From Mesobacterium_A sp034670065 (lineage in GTDB: Bacteria > Pseudomonadota > Alphaproteobacteria > Rhodobacterales > Rhodobacteraceae), in NCBI GenBank assembly GCA_034670065.1, contig JAXMOG010000010.1, positions 8,104 through 72,103 on the forward strand: DNA of 64,000 bases, written 5' to 3'. This document shows, in pieces, positions 35,116 through 43,468 of this stretch; position 1 is the first letter of the stretch, and each line of letters opens with the position of its first letter. The notes below the pieces were generated by a model. That model was not told where the DNA came from. It saw only the letters and a list, made by a program, of their open reading frames with translations, and did no database searches. Position numbers and translations under genes: made by a program.

Positions 35116-35874
35116 ATGCCCCTGCACCCTGTATTATTTGTCGGCGCCGGCCCCGGCGACCCTGATCTTCTGACCGTCAAGGCCCTGCGCGCGCTGCAAT
35201 GCGCCGACGTTGTGTTGCATGACCGCTTGGCCAGCGCAGAGATTTTGGCGCTTGTCGGGCCAGAAACGCGTTTGGTCTCGGTCGGCAAGGAAGGGTTCGG
35301 TCCCTCTGTTCCACAAGAAGACATCAACGCGTTGATCACCTCTTACGCGCAAACCGGCCAGCGTGTTGTGCGTCTGAAGGCGGGCGACCCCACCGTGTTC
35401 GGCCGTCTGGACGAAGAACTGGACGCCGTGACAGAGGCGGGCTTGGCCTATCAGATCGTGCCGGGCATTACGGCTGCATCGGCGGCCGTCGCCAGCCTGG
35501 GTCAAAGCCTGACCAAACGTGGCCGCAACGCTGCGGTGCGCTTTCTGACCGGTCATGACATGAAAGGCTTTGCCGATCAGGACTGGCGCGCCTTGGCCAG
35601 CCCCGGTGAAGTGGCCGCCATCTACATGGGCAAACGCGCAGCGCGTTTTGTTCAAGGACGCCTGTTGATGTTTGGCGCTGATCCCGCCACGCCAGTGACC
35701 GCCATCGAACACGCCTCCCGCCCCAATGAACGGATTGTCGAGGCCACGTTGGGCACCCTGCCCGCCGCGCTGGCGCAGGCCGATCTGTCCGGACCCGCCG
35801 TTATCTTGCTTGGTCTTGCTCCCCGTGCGGCGCAGGTCACAGCCCAATCGCTTGTCGCAGAAGGAGCCTTCTGA
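35116..35874 (+). CDS. cobA: uroporphyrinogen-III C-methyltransferase (siroheme synthesis)
   Basis: 252 residues of SUMT, which makes precorrin-2 from uroporphyrinogen III with two SAM. Signatures are FVGAGPGDPDLLTVKALRAL, RLKAGDPTVFGRLDEE and VPGITAASAAVASLG. Only the methyltransferase domain is present, without the CysG dehydrogenase/ferrochelatase part, so the later siroheme steps must be encoded elsewhere. It leads the sulfite-reductase operon and shares one base with the next gene (TGATG). Here it serves siroheme for CysI. Confidence 0.92.
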   Translation: MPLHPVLFVGAGPGDPDLLTVKALRALQCADVVLHDRLASAEILALVGPETRLVSVGKEGFGPSVPQEDINALITSYAQTGQRVVRLKAGDPTVFGRLDEELDAVTEAGLAYQIVPGITAASAAVASLGQSLTKRGRNAAVRFLTGHDMKGFADQDWRALASPGEVAAIYMGKRAARFVQGRLLMFGADPATPVTAIEHASRPNERIVEATLGTLPAALAQADLSGPAVILLGLAPRAAQVTAQSLVAEGAF

Positions 35875-36176
35875 TGCCGTCCCGTTTTTCCCCGAAAGTT
35901 GTCACCGCCAACGCCTTGCTGGAAGGCGATGTGGTGTACCTTAGCGCCAATGACACCTGGACCCGTAATCTGGCAGAAGCCGAATTGCTGACAGATGCCG
36001 CCCATGCGGACCTGCGCCTGATCGAAGCGTCTCAACGCCAGTCTGAAATCGTGGGGCCATATCTGGCCGATGCACAGCCGTCGAACGACGGCCCGCAACC
36101 CACGCATTTTCGTGAAGAATTTCGCCGTACTGGCCCATCCAACTATTTCCACGGCAAACAAGCGGAGACCGTCTGA
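35874..36176 (+). CDS. DUF2849 protein
   Basis: 100 residues. The N-terminal half forms a small beta-rich module (VVTANALLEGDVVYLSANDTW), and the C-terminal half is disordered (PSNDGPQPTHFREEFRRTG). DUF2849 proteins are regularly encoded between cobA and cysI in alphaproteobacteria, and their role is unknown. Start and stop both overlap neighbours by one base or a TGATG junction, so translation is coupled across cobA, this gene and cysI. A small partner or stability factor for the sulfite reductase is plausible but unproven. Confidence 0.88.
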   Translation: MPSRFSPKVVTANALLEGDVVYLSANDTWTRNLAEAELLTDAAHADLRLIEASQRQSEIVGPYLADAQPSNDGPQPTHFREEFRRTGPSNYFHGKQAETV

Positions 36177-37846
36177 TGTATCGCTACTCCGAATTTGATG
36201 CGGCCTATGTGGCCGAACGCAATCGTCAGTTCCGCGCCCAGGTGGACCGCCGCATTGATGGCAGCTTGACGGAAGACGAATTCCGCCCTCTGCGCCTGAT
36301 GAACGGCCTGTATCTGCAATTGCACGCCTATATGCTGCGTGTGGCTGTGCCTTACGGCACGATGAACAGCGCGCAGATGCGTCAGCTGGCTTATATCGCC
36401 GAGCGGTGGGACAAGGGCTATGGCCACTTCACCACGCGCCAGAACATTCAGTACAATTGGCCTAAACTGCCAGATGTGCCGGATATGCTGGATGCGCTGG
36501 CCAAAGTGCAGATGCACGCCATCCAAACCAGCGGCAACACCATCCGCAACGTGACGGCAGACCATTTCGCCGGTGCCGCAGCGGATGAGCTGGCCGATCC
36601 GCGCCCTGTGGCAGAACTGATCCGTCAATGGTCAACCGACCACCCGGAATTCCAATTCCTGCCGCGCAAGTTCAAAGTGGCTGTTGCGGGCGGTACGTTG
36701 GACCGTGCTGTCACCCGTGCACATGATATTGGCCTGCGCATGGTCGAACGCGATGGCGAAATCGGATGCCAGGTAATCGTTGGCGGCGGTCTGGGCCGAA
36801 CCCCCATGATTGGCAAAGTTATCAAAGACTTCCTACCCAAAGCTGACCTGTTGCCTTACCTAGAGGCCGTGGTATCAGTTTGGAACGTGCTGGGACGTCG
36901 TGACAACAAGTACAAAGCCCGGATCAAGATTACCGTCCATGAGCATGGAATCGAAGAGATTTCCCGTCTGGTTGAAGCGCGTTTTGCCGAAACCCGCACA
37001 GCCTTTACCGGGGTTGATCAAGAGCTGCTGAAGGGGATTGAAGCAGATTTCGTTTCGCCCGCGTTCCGCAACACCAGCGAAGACGCTTATCATGCTGCCT
37101 ACAACGCTGATCCGGTGTTCCGCGCATGGGCCGACACCAATTTGTCAGACCACCGTGCACCCGGTTACGCGATTGCACAGATCAGCCTGAAAGCCCATGG
37201 CGAAACGCCCGGCGATGCCAGTGCAGAACAGATGCGCGTGATGGCCGATTTGGCGGAACGGTATAGCCATGATGAGCTGCGTGTCAGCCATGAGCAAAAC
37301 ATCGTGCTGCCCCATGTGCACAAATCAGACCTGCCCGCCATTCACGCAGAGCTGAAAAAGGTTGGGCTGGCCACGGCCAATATCGGCTTGGTGTCTGACA
37401 TCATCGCCTGCCCCGGCATGGATTATTGTGCGCTGGCAACGGCCCGCTCCATCCCGATCGCGCAGGAAATCGCGACACGGTTTGATGAGCTGAAGCTGGA
37501 GCATGATATCGGCCATCTGCAGATCAAGATTTCTGGCTGCATCAACGCCTGTGGGCACCACCACGTAGGCCATATCGGGATTCTGGGTCTGGACCGCGCA
37601 GGTGTGGAAAACTACCAGATCACGTTGGGTGGAGATGCCACCGACACGGCCGCCGTTGGCGAACGTGCCGGTCCTGGCTTCTCGGCCGAAGATATTGTGC
37701 CCGCCATTGAGCGGCTTGTTCTGGCCTATCTGGAGGTTCGAAACGGTGCCGAGGAGCCCTTCCTCCAAACCTACCGGCGTTTGGGTGCGGCCCCGTTCAA
37801 AGCGGCGCTATACCCTGAAAAACAGGTGCGTGCGGATGCTGCATAA
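36176..37846 (+). CDS. cysI: nitrite/sulfite reductase, siroheme-[4Fe-4S] type
   Basis: 556 residues with two ferredoxin-like halves. The cluster cysteines are Cys412 and Cys418 (CPGMDYC) and Cys455 and Cys459 (SGCINACGHHH), which bind the [4Fe-4S] bridged to siroheme. RQNIQYNW and GNTIRNVT are siroheme-pocket motifs. The family covers ferredoxin-dependent sulfite and nitrite reductases; the APS reductase downstream and SUMT upstream make assimilatory sulfite reduction the likely role. A flavoprotein subunit is absent, so electrons probably come from ferredoxin, possibly through the Fpr encoded nearby. Confidence 0.93.
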   Translation: MYRYSEFDAAYVAERNRQFRAQVDRRIDGSLTEDEFRPLRLMNGLYLQLHAYMLRVAVPYGTMNSAQMRQLAYIAERWDKGYGHFTTRQNIQYNWPKLPDVPDMLDALAKVQMHAIQTSGNTIRNVTADHFAGAAADELADPRPVAELIRQWSTDHPEFQFLPRKFKVAVAGGTLDRAVTRAHDIGLRMVERDGEIGCQVIVGGGLGRTPMIGKVIKDFLPKADLLPYLEAVVSVWNVLGRRDNKYKARIKITVHEHGIEEISRLVEARFAETRTAFTGVDQELLKGIEADFVSPAFRNTSEDAYHAAYNADPVFRAWADTNLSDHRAPGYAIAQISLKAHGETPGDASAEQMRVMADLAERYSHDELRVSHEQNIVLPHVHKSDLPAIHAELKKVGLATANIGLVSDIIACPGMDYCALATARSIPIAQEIATRFDELKLEHDIGHLQIKISGCINACGHHHVGHIGILGLDRAGVENYQITLGGDATDTAAVGERAGPGFSAEDIVPAIERLVLAYLEVRNGAEEPFLQTYRRLGAAPFKAALYPEKQVRADAA

Positions 37847-38645
37847 CCCCAAGACGGCGGATGAAGGTCCGCTTGTCCCGGCCAATGATGACAGTGACCT
37901 AGCGCCGTCCATTGATCTGGATGAGCTGACCTCTCGGGTAGATGCGCTGAATGCGCGCTACCGCCATCACGGGGCCACGGCTGTTCTTGAGGGCGCGTTG
38001 CGTGACCCTCAGGCCGGGCGCATCGCGATGGTGTCCAGTTTTGGTGCGGAATCGGTCGCATTGCTGCACCTTGTGGCCATGGTGGACCGTTCGGTGCCGG
38101 TTCTGTTCATCGACACCCGTCTGCTGTTTGCCGAAACACTGGCCTATCAACAAGAAATCGCGGAACGCCTGCATCTTTCCGATGTGCGCGTTCTGCAGAC
38201 CGACCCGGCGACGCTAGCCGCCCAAGACCCTTACGGTGCACTGCGTCTCAGCGATACCGACGCCTGCTGTGCATTGCGCAAAACCGTACCGTTGAACGCC
38301 GCACTGAAGAGGTTTGATGGTTGGATCACGGGACGCAAACGCTATCAGGCCGGAACGCGTGCAACGCTGGATTTCTTTGAGCTGGACCCAGAGACAGGTC
38401 TGATCAAGGTCAATCCCCTGGCCCACTGGGGCCCGGAAGATGTGCGCGACTATATGGATGAAAACCGTCTGCCCCGGCACCCGCTGGTGGCACAGGGCTA
38501 TCCGTCAATCGGTTGCGCGCCCTGCACCAGCAAAGTGGCCCCCGGCGAAGACCCTCGTGCCGGCCGGTGGCGCGGACAAGACAAAGAAGAATGCGGCATC
38601 CACATCGTCAACGGACAAGTGGTGCGCCAAGGAGAAGACACATGA
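37836..38645 (+). CDS. cysH: adenylyl-sulfate (APS) reductase, CysH family
   Basis: 269 residues from ATG 37836, overlapping the cysI stop by 11 bases. The PAPS-reductase core includes VSSFGAESVALLHL and FIDTRLLFAETLAYQQEI. A Cys-Cys pair (144-145, DACCALRKT) and CAPC (227 and 230) are present, the [4Fe-4S] signature of APS reductases rather than PAPS reductases. The catalytic Cys253 lies in EECGIH. The enzyme reduces APS to sulfite with thioredoxin. The first 20 residues are poorly conserved-looking, so the start is moderately certain. Confidence 0.93.
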   Translation: MLHNPKTADEGPLVPANDDSDLAPSIDLDELTSRVDALNARYRHHGATAVLEGALRDPQAGRIAMVSSFGAESVALLHLVAMVDRSVPVLFIDTRLLFAETLAYQQEIAERLHLSDVRVLQTDPATLAAQDPYGALRLSDTDACCALRKTVPLNAALKRFDGWITGRKRYQAGTRATLDFFELDPETGLIKVNPLAHWGPEDVRDYMDENRLPRHPLVAQGYPSIGCAPCTSKVAPGEDPRAGRWRGQDKEECGIHIVNGQVVRQGEDT

Positions 38646-39025
38646 GCGTTATCGTAAATGACAGCGGCTTTGCCGCAGATGATTGGGCCGCCGGCTTTGA
38701 CGGCGCCGAAGTTCTGGACCTGCCGTCGGACACCGATCCGGCCACATTGGACGGGTTCGCCAACATCCAGATGATTCGGATCGACTTTCCCAGTTTTGCC
38801 GACGGGCGCGGCTTTACGCTGGCCCGGTTGTTGCGTTTACGTGGCTATCGTGGACGTTTGCGTGCACAGGGCCATGTGATTGCCGATCAATATGCCATGG
38901 CCCGGCGTTCAGGATTCGACGAAGTGGAAATCAGCGATGATCTGGCCGCGCGTCAGCCCGAAGACCAGTGGGCGTTCCGCGCGGATTGGCGCAACAACGA
39001 TTATCAGGCACGCCTGCGCGGCTAA
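38642..39025 (+). CDS. DUF934 protein
   Basis: 127 residues from the ATG that overlaps the cysH stop (ATGA). The family motif IRIDFPSFADGRGFTLARLLR is followed by GYRGRLRAQGHVIADQYAMARRSGFDEVEI. DUF934 genes are consistently found in alphaproteobacterial cys operons with cysI and cysH. The biochemical role is not settled; the fold is small and soluble. Coupling to cysH and cysI suggests an auxiliary factor for sulfite formation or reduction. Confidence 0.9.
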   Translation: MSVIVNDSGFAADDWAAGFDGAEVLDLPSDTDPATLDGFANIQMIRIDFPSFADGRGFTLARLLRLRGYRGRLRAQGHVIADQYAMARRSGFDEVEISDDLAARQPEDQWAFRADWRNNDYQARLRG

Positions 39026-39096
39026 AGCCCATTTCATCTGACCTAAATCAAAGCTAAATCTAAGGTGTCGGTTAAGACAACTGGCAGCAAAAAACC

Positions 39097-39936
39097 ATGA
39101 CAGAGACAATCGCCGTGACCCAACCCGCCACAGATGCCAAGCCCAAAGTCCGCGTTGTACCCGACGCGCAAACCGTGACCGAGGTCACGCATTGGACTGA
39201 CCGGCTGTTTTCCTTCCGCGTGACGCGCCCGGCATCCTTGCGGTTCCGCTCGGGTGAGTTTGTGATGATCGGCCTGCTGAAGGACGATGGCAAACCGCTG
39301 TTGCGTGCCTATTCCATTGCCTCGCCCTCATGGGATGAAGAGCTGGAGTTTTACTCAATCAAGGTCCAAGACGGCCCGCTGACCAGCCGGTTGCAACATA
39401 TTCAGCCCGGCGATCAGATCATCCTGCGCCCCAAGCCCGTGGGCACATTGGTGCATGACGCGCTGTTGCCCGGAAAACGCATCTGGTTCTTTGCCACCGG
39501 CACCGGTTTCGCGCCGTTTGCATCCTTGCTGCGCGATCCGCAGACCTATGAGGATTACGACGAAGTCATCATCACCCACACCTGCCGCGAAGTGGGTGAG
39601 CTGGAGTATGGCAAACAATTGATCGACAGCATCCGCAAAGACGAATTGCTGGCCGAGTTGATGGGCGAAGGCTTTCACGAAAAGCTGCGCTACTATCCCA
39701 CCACCACCCGCGAAGAGAGCCCCAAAATGGGCCGCATCACTGATCTGATGCGCTCTGGCGAGGCATTCAAGGATTTGGGTGTGCCAGAGCTGAACCCGGA
39801 AACGGACCGCGCAATGGTTTGCGGCAACCTGGCCTTCAACCTTGAGATCAAGGAAATGATGGAAAGCTACGGGTTGGAAGAAGGCGCCAATTCAGACCCG
39901 AAACACTACGTGGTCGAAAAAGCGTTTCTTGATTAA
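39097..39936 (+). CDS. fpr: ferredoxin--NADP(+) reductase
   Basis: 279 residues. The FAD-binding beta-barrel contains RFRSGEFVMIGL and LRAYSIASPSWDEELEFYSIKV; the NADP domain has FFATGTGFAPFASLLRDP and ends MVCGNLAFNLEIKEMMESYG. The terminal segment DPKHYVVEKAFLD matches subclass I bacterial Fpr. It moves electrons between NADPH and ferredoxin or flavodoxin. It lies 71 bases after the cys operon, in the same direction, so it could supply electrons to CysI, although it may have its own promoter. A terminator follows. Confidence 0.93.
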   Translation: MTETIAVTQPATDAKPKVRVVPDAQTVTEVTHWTDRLFSFRVTRPASLRFRSGEFVMIGLLKDDGKPLLRAYSIASPSWDEELEFYSIKVQDGPLTSRLQHIQPGDQIILRPKPVGTLVHDALLPGKRIWFFATGTGFAPFASLLRDPQTYEDYDEVIITHTCREVGELEYGKQLIDSIRKDELLAELMGEGFHEKLRYYPTTTREESPKMGRITDLMRSGEAFKDLGVPELNPETDRAMVCGNLAFNLEIKEMMESYGLEEGANSDPKHYVVEKAFLD

Positions 39937-39962
39937 GATAACAAATTAGAACACTGCATTAA

Positions 39963-39986
39963 GGCTCGGGAAACCGGGCCTTTTTT
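39963..39986 (+). terminator. rho-independent terminator after fpr
   Basis: Stem GGCTCGG/CCGGGCC (one G-U) followed by TTTTTT, 26 bases beyond the fpr stop. Confidence 0.85.
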
Positions 39987-40060
39987 GCACCTAACGGGCG
40001 GCACTTCAAGTGACGTTCCGACCCATTGACCTGCTGTCGCACACCAATCTGGAACAACAA

Positions 40061-40089
40061 AAAAGGGCCGCATCGCTGCGGCCCTTTTT
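40061..40089 (-). terminator. rho-independent terminator of the Ala-rich protein gene
   Basis: Perfect 8-bp stem GGGCCGCA, loop TCGC, TGCGGCCC (40065-40084), with T runs on both strands; it can act bidirectionally. On the minus strand it starts about 20 bases after the Ala-rich gene stop. Confidence 0.85.
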
Positions 40090-40109
40090 CTGGCCTCCGT
40101 TCGCTTACC

Positions 40110-41030
40110 TTACAGGCCCAGCTGCTCACGCAGGCCCGACAAGACTTCTTTCAGCATGTCAGGATTGTCTTTCGCCGCTTCCAAGCTGGCTTTGGCGGCT
40201 GTTTTTGCCACTGCGCCCATTTCGGAACCGTCGATATACTCGGCCACTTTGTCGAAGTTGAACCCATCAACGGTCATCAGATCGGCGATGTTGTCCACAA
40301 TACCGGTGCTTGCATCGGCGGCAGCGTCGGTCGCAACGTCGGCTGCGGCGTCAGTCGCTGTATCTGCAGCTGCTGCGGCGGCATCAGTGGCCGTGTCTGC
40401 GGCTGTTGCGGCAGCGTCTGTTGCCGTGTCTGTGGCTGCTGCAGCGGCATCCGTCGCCGTGTCTGCAACGGCTTCAGCGGTATCGGCTGCGGCCTCTACA
40501 GCACCGGTTGCAGCGTCGCTGGCTGCGTCGGCAGCTGTACCTGCAGTGTCAGTAACCGCTTTCATTGCGTCGCCGGCAGCGTCTTTGGCCGCATCGGTGG
40601 CGGATGTCATCGCATCACTCGCCGCGTCCTTGGCAGCATCGGCAGCGGAATTCACCGCATCATTGGCAGCGTCTTTGGCTGTGTCAGCCGCGGTTGCAAC
40701 GGCCTCTTTGGCCTCTTCAACAGCATCGTTCGCCGCGTCCATCGCCTTGTCTGCAGCTTCTTCCACGGCGCCAACCGCTTCATCTACGGCGCCTTTGGCA
40801 GCGTCTACAGCATCTTCAGCAGTGTCTTTCATTGTCTCTGCTGCTGTTTCTGCAACAGTTTCGGTGGCTTCAGCCGCCGCCTTTGTGGCCGCTTCGGCCT
40901 TCTCAGCCGCGGCTGCGGCGGCTTGTTCTGCTGCAACTGCAGCATCTTTTGCGGCTTGATTCTGCGAATAAAAAACATACCCGCCAACAGCAACAACCAC
41001 AGCTACGATAACCCACAAAAGGTTTTTCAT
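40110..41030 (-). CDS. alanine-rich membrane-anchored repeat protein
   Basis: 306 residues. An N-terminal anchor (about residues 4-21, LLWVIVAVVVAVGGYVFY) is followed by about 220 residues of low-complexity, Ala-dominated helix with a periodic 11-residue unit like AADTATDAAAA. A C-terminal non-repetitive domain of about 60 residues (TGIVDNIADLMTVDGFNFDK to LREQLGL) ends the protein. The 11-mer period resembles amphipathic LEA or apolipoprotein-like helices, but no family is assigned. Start ATG 41030 follows AGGGG; a preceding TTG is unlikely. It is divergent from infC and ends at a strong terminator. Confidence 0.75.
   Translation of the reverse strand: MKNLLWVIVAVVVAVGGYVFYSQNQAAKDAAVAAEQAAAAAAEKAEAATKAAAEATETVAETAAETMKDTAEDAVDAAKGAVDEAVGAVEEAADKAMDAANDAVEEAKEAVATAADTAKDAANDAVNSAADAAKDAASDAMTSATDAAKDAAGDAMKAVTDTAGTAADAASDAATGAVEAAADTAEAVADTATDAAAAATDTATDAAATAADTATDAAAAAADTATDAAADVATDAAADASTGIVDNIADLMTVDGFNFDKVAEYIDGSEMGAVAKTAAKASLEAAKDNPDMLKEVLSGLREQLGL
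40360..40458. repeat. 33-bp tandem repeats in the Ala-rich gene
   Basis: Three contiguous 33-bp units starting at 40360, 40393 and 40426 share the pattern GTGTCTGCGGCTG, with 3-9 differences per unit; a fourth decayed unit begins at 40459. On the coding strand each unit encodes the 11-residue repeat. Confidence 0.8.
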
Positions 41031-41228
41031 CAATTTACCCCTGATTCACCGCCGGCGTTAAACAAACCGGCCTCTGCACCCTACTTGCGCCCTTGTTGCA
41101 CCTGCAGCAAGTGGGAACCTTTGCTATTCTGCATCATCTGTGCGCCTAACAGGTGACAATCAGCTTGAAACACAACCGTCCCAAGTTTACCTTGCGGACC
41201 TGACAAATCTGGACGAAGGACCAATACC

Positions 41229-41777
41229 ATAGCCCGCAGACCGCACAACGCGCCCCCGACGCGCGACACAGGCCCCCGCGTAAACGACCGTATCCGCGCA
41301 CCGGAAATCCGATTGATCGGTGCCGAAGGCGAAAACGTTGGAGTCGTTACTCCGACGCGCGCTATGGCCATGGCCGCCGAAGTCGGCCTTGACCTGGTGG
41401 AAATTTCGCCAAACGCCACACCTCCGGTGTGCAAGATCATGGATTTTGGCAAGTTCAAATACGAACAGCAAAAACGTGAATCCGAGGCCCGCAAAAAACA
41501 GAAGGTCATCGAGGTTAAAGAGGTCAAGCTTAGACCCGGCACCGATGATCATGACTTTCAGCGCAAGGTCCGGGATGCTGTCCGTTTCCTGGAAAACGGC
41601 GACAAGGTGAAAGTCACCCTGCGTTTCCGTGGCCGTGAAATGGCTCACCAGAATCTGGGCCGTGAACTGCTGGAGCGCGTGGCTGAAGAGATCAAGGAAA
41701 TCGGCAAGATCGAAAACATGCCGAAGATGGAAGGCCGTCAGATGATCATGATGATCGGGCCACTTCCGCAAAAATAG
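41229..41777 (+). CDS. infC: translation initiation factor IF-3, probable AUA start
   Basis: 182 residues if started at ATA 41229. The reading frame encodes the full alphaproteobacterial IF-3 N-terminus, ARRPHNAPPTRDTGPRVNDR then IRAPEIRLIGAEGENVG, followed by the linker KFKYEQQKRESEARKKQK and the C-terminal domain VRFLENGDKVKVTLRFRGRE. No ATG, GTG or TTG exists between the upstream in-frame stop at 41166 and TTG 41313, which would delete half the N-domain. AAGGA lies 8 bases before ATA. Rare AUU/AUC/AUA starts of infC are known to allow IF-3 autoregulation. IF-3 binds the 30S subunit and checks the start codon. Confidence 0.88.
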   Translation: MARRPHNAPPTRDTGPRVNDRIRAPEIRLIGAEGENVGVVTPTRAMAMAAEVGLDLVEISPNATPPVCKIMDFGKFKYEQQKRESEARKKQKVIEVKEVKLRPGTDDHDFQRKVRDAVRFLENGDKVKVTLRFRGREMAHQNLGRELLERVAEEIKEIGKIENMPKMEGRQMIMMIGPLPQK

Positions 41778-41805
41778 GCGCTTTGCCTGGCGCAAAAAAC
41801 GAAGT

Positions 41806-41827
41806 CGGCCCATTTGGGCCGGTTTTC
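41806..41827 (+). terminator. rho-independent terminator after infC
   Basis: Perfect stem CGGCCC, loop ATTT, GGGCCG, then GTTTTCT. Confidence 0.75.
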
Positions 41828-41866
41828 TCTTTCGCATAAGTTTCGAACCCAAGAGAGGTCAAACCG

Positions 41867-42463
41867 ATGTGGGAAGACCGCTACAAAACCGACAGCTACC
41901 TATTCGGCACTGAACCCGCCGCGTTTCTTACGCAGCGGGCCGATTGGTTTGTACCCGGCACCAGCGTATTGTCTGTGGCCGAAGGTGAAGGCCGCAACGC
42001 CGTCTGGTTGGCAGAACAGGGCCTGACAGTGACCGGGCTGGAATACGCCCCCTCTGCCGTGGAAAAGGCCAGCAAACTGGCCAAGGCGCGGGATGTATCC
42101 CCGGAATTCGTTCAAAGCGACGTGTTCGCCTGGGATTGGCCCGAAGCGGCGTTTGATATTGTCATGGGGATTTTCATTCAGTTCGTCGGACCGGATGAGC
42201 GCCAAGAATTATTCGACCTGATGGTTCGCGCTGTGAAACCGGGCGGGCTGATCGTTCTTCATGGCTACACGCCCAAACAACTGGATTATCGCACTGGCGG
42301 TCCGGGCAAGCTGGAAAACCTGTATACCGAAGACGTGCTGCGCAGCGAATTGCCCGGTTTGACGGTTGAACTGTGTGAGACATATGACGCCGAACTGACT
42401 GAGGGCGCAGCCCATGCTGGGCGCTCTGCCCTGATCGACTTCATCGCGCGAAAGCCCGGTTGA
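41867..42463 (+). CDS. class I SAM-dependent methyltransferase (TehB-like)
   Basis: 198 residues. Motif I is LSVAEGEGRNAVWLAEQG, with later segments VTGLEYAPSAVEKASKLA and PEAAFDIVMGIFIQF. The domain order matches tellurite-resistance TehB-like and thiopurine-type methyltransferases. The N-terminus MWEDRYKTDSYLFGTEP is typical of this small family in roseobacters. The substrate is unknown. An AGAGG ribosome site precedes the ATG. It converges with the molybdopterin-binding gene. Confidence 0.85.
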   Translation: MWEDRYKTDSYLFGTEPAAFLTQRADWFVPGTSVLSVAEGEGRNAVWLAEQGLTVTGLEYAPSAVEKASKLAKARDVSPEFVQSDVFAWDWPEAAFDIVMGIFIQFVGPDERQELFDLMVRAVKPGGLIVLHGYTPKQLDYRTGGPGKLENLYTEDVLRSELPGLTVELCETYDAELTEGAAHAGRSALIDFIARKPG

Positions 42464-42469
42464 TTTACG

Positions 42470-43468
42470 CTAACTGTCGCGTAAACGCCCGCGCTGTGGA
42501 ATTTCCTTCAGCAAACCACCAACGCCCATCCCGGCAATATCCGCCGGGCTGATCGGGACGCCGCACAGAATACGCTCCATCACCCAATCGGCACCGTTCA
42601 TCGCAGGCGCACGGGCACAGCCCGGCAATCCTATGACAGGAGTGCCGTTCAAGTCACCGAAAAACAACAAGTTTCCCGGATCGACCGGCATACCGAAATG
42701 ATGCACAACGCCCCCCGCTCGGCGCAATGCAGCCGGTGCAACATCGGCCACGTCCGAGGTAGCTGACCCGGTTAAAATAAACACAATATCCGCAGCCCCC
42801 TGCGCGGCAGACAGCGCGGCTGCCAGCGGTGCTTCCTGATGTGCCACCAGCGTTTTAGGCCCTAAGGCAACACCAAGCCGGTCCAGCCGTTCGGCCGTGA
42901 CTGCCTGACCTTTGTCGCCATTGTCTTTCTCGGACACGGTGGTTTGGATCAACAGCGCCCGTTTCAATACGGTCGGTTGTAGCGACAGCGCGGCGCGCCC
43001 AACTTCACAGGCGGCGTCGAGCGCCGCGCGCGGCACCGCATAGGCGATGATCTTGACCGTTGCCACCATGCCGCGCAGGCCCATCCGCTGCCATTCCGGT
43101 ACGGTCGCCACTGTAATCGCTGGATGAACGGCGTTCACTGCGTGAATGGCCTGTGCTTTTATTCCGGCAACCCCTGCCGCTTCGGCATAGACATTGACCC
43201 GCCCGGTCGCCGCCCGGCCCAAGCGCAAATGTACCGATGCTGGGTCTGGCACCAAAGCCGCTGCCAGCTGCGCTGCGGCCTCATCCTCGGCCACGTCACC
43301 GTCTTCCAGCCGCGCCACTGTTACGTCACGCAGACCAGCGGCGTGCATGGCGGCGATATCTTCGGCCCCCAGAACACGGCCTTTCTTCAAACGTAACCCC
43401 GACTGCATCAGCGAATGGGCCAGAATCGCACCCTCCGCATCGGCAATAGGAACGGCGCCAAAGATCAT
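42470..43468 (-). CDS. molybdopterin-binding protein (MoeA/MogA-type domain)
   Basis: 332 residues. The central and C-terminal part carries the MoCF-binding fold: IIAYAVPRAALDAACE, then DIVFILTGSATSDVADVAPA and PVIGLPGCARAPAMNGADW, which resemble molybdopterin-binding loops. The N-terminal 150 residues (ILAHSLMQSGLRLKKGRVLG, DIAAMHAAGLRDVTVARL) look like the MoeA linker/entry region. It overlaps the XdhC gene by 4 bases, so a role in molybdenum cofactor insertion or modification for xanthine- or CO-dehydrogenase-type enzymes is likely. An exact activity cannot be read. Confidence 0.82.
   Translation of the reverse strand: MIFGAVPIADAEGAILAHSLMQSGLRLKKGRVLGAEDIAAMHAAGLRDVTVARLEDGDVAEDEAAAQLAAALVPDPASVHLRLGRAATGRVNVYAEAAGVAGIKAQAIHAVNAVHPAITVATVPEWQRMGLRGMVATVKIIAYAVPRAALDAACEVGRAALSLQPTVLKRALLIQTTVSEKDNGDKGQAVTAERLDRLGVALGPKTLVAHQEAPLAAALSAAQGAADIVFILTGSATSDVADVAPAALRRAGGVVHHFGMPVDPGNLLFFGDLNGTPVIGLPGCARAPAMNGADWVMERILCGVPISPADIAGMGVGGLLKEIPQRGRLRDS

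Noticed and set aside
40360..40458. Possible CRISPR-like regular repeat
   Set aside because: Units are contiguous without spacers and lie inside a coding frame; no cas genes.
40156..40959. Plus-strand Ser/Ala/Val-rich frame opposite the Ala-rich protein
   Set aside because: Produced by the same 33-bp repeats; the minus strand has the anchor, the ribosome site, the end domain and the terminator.
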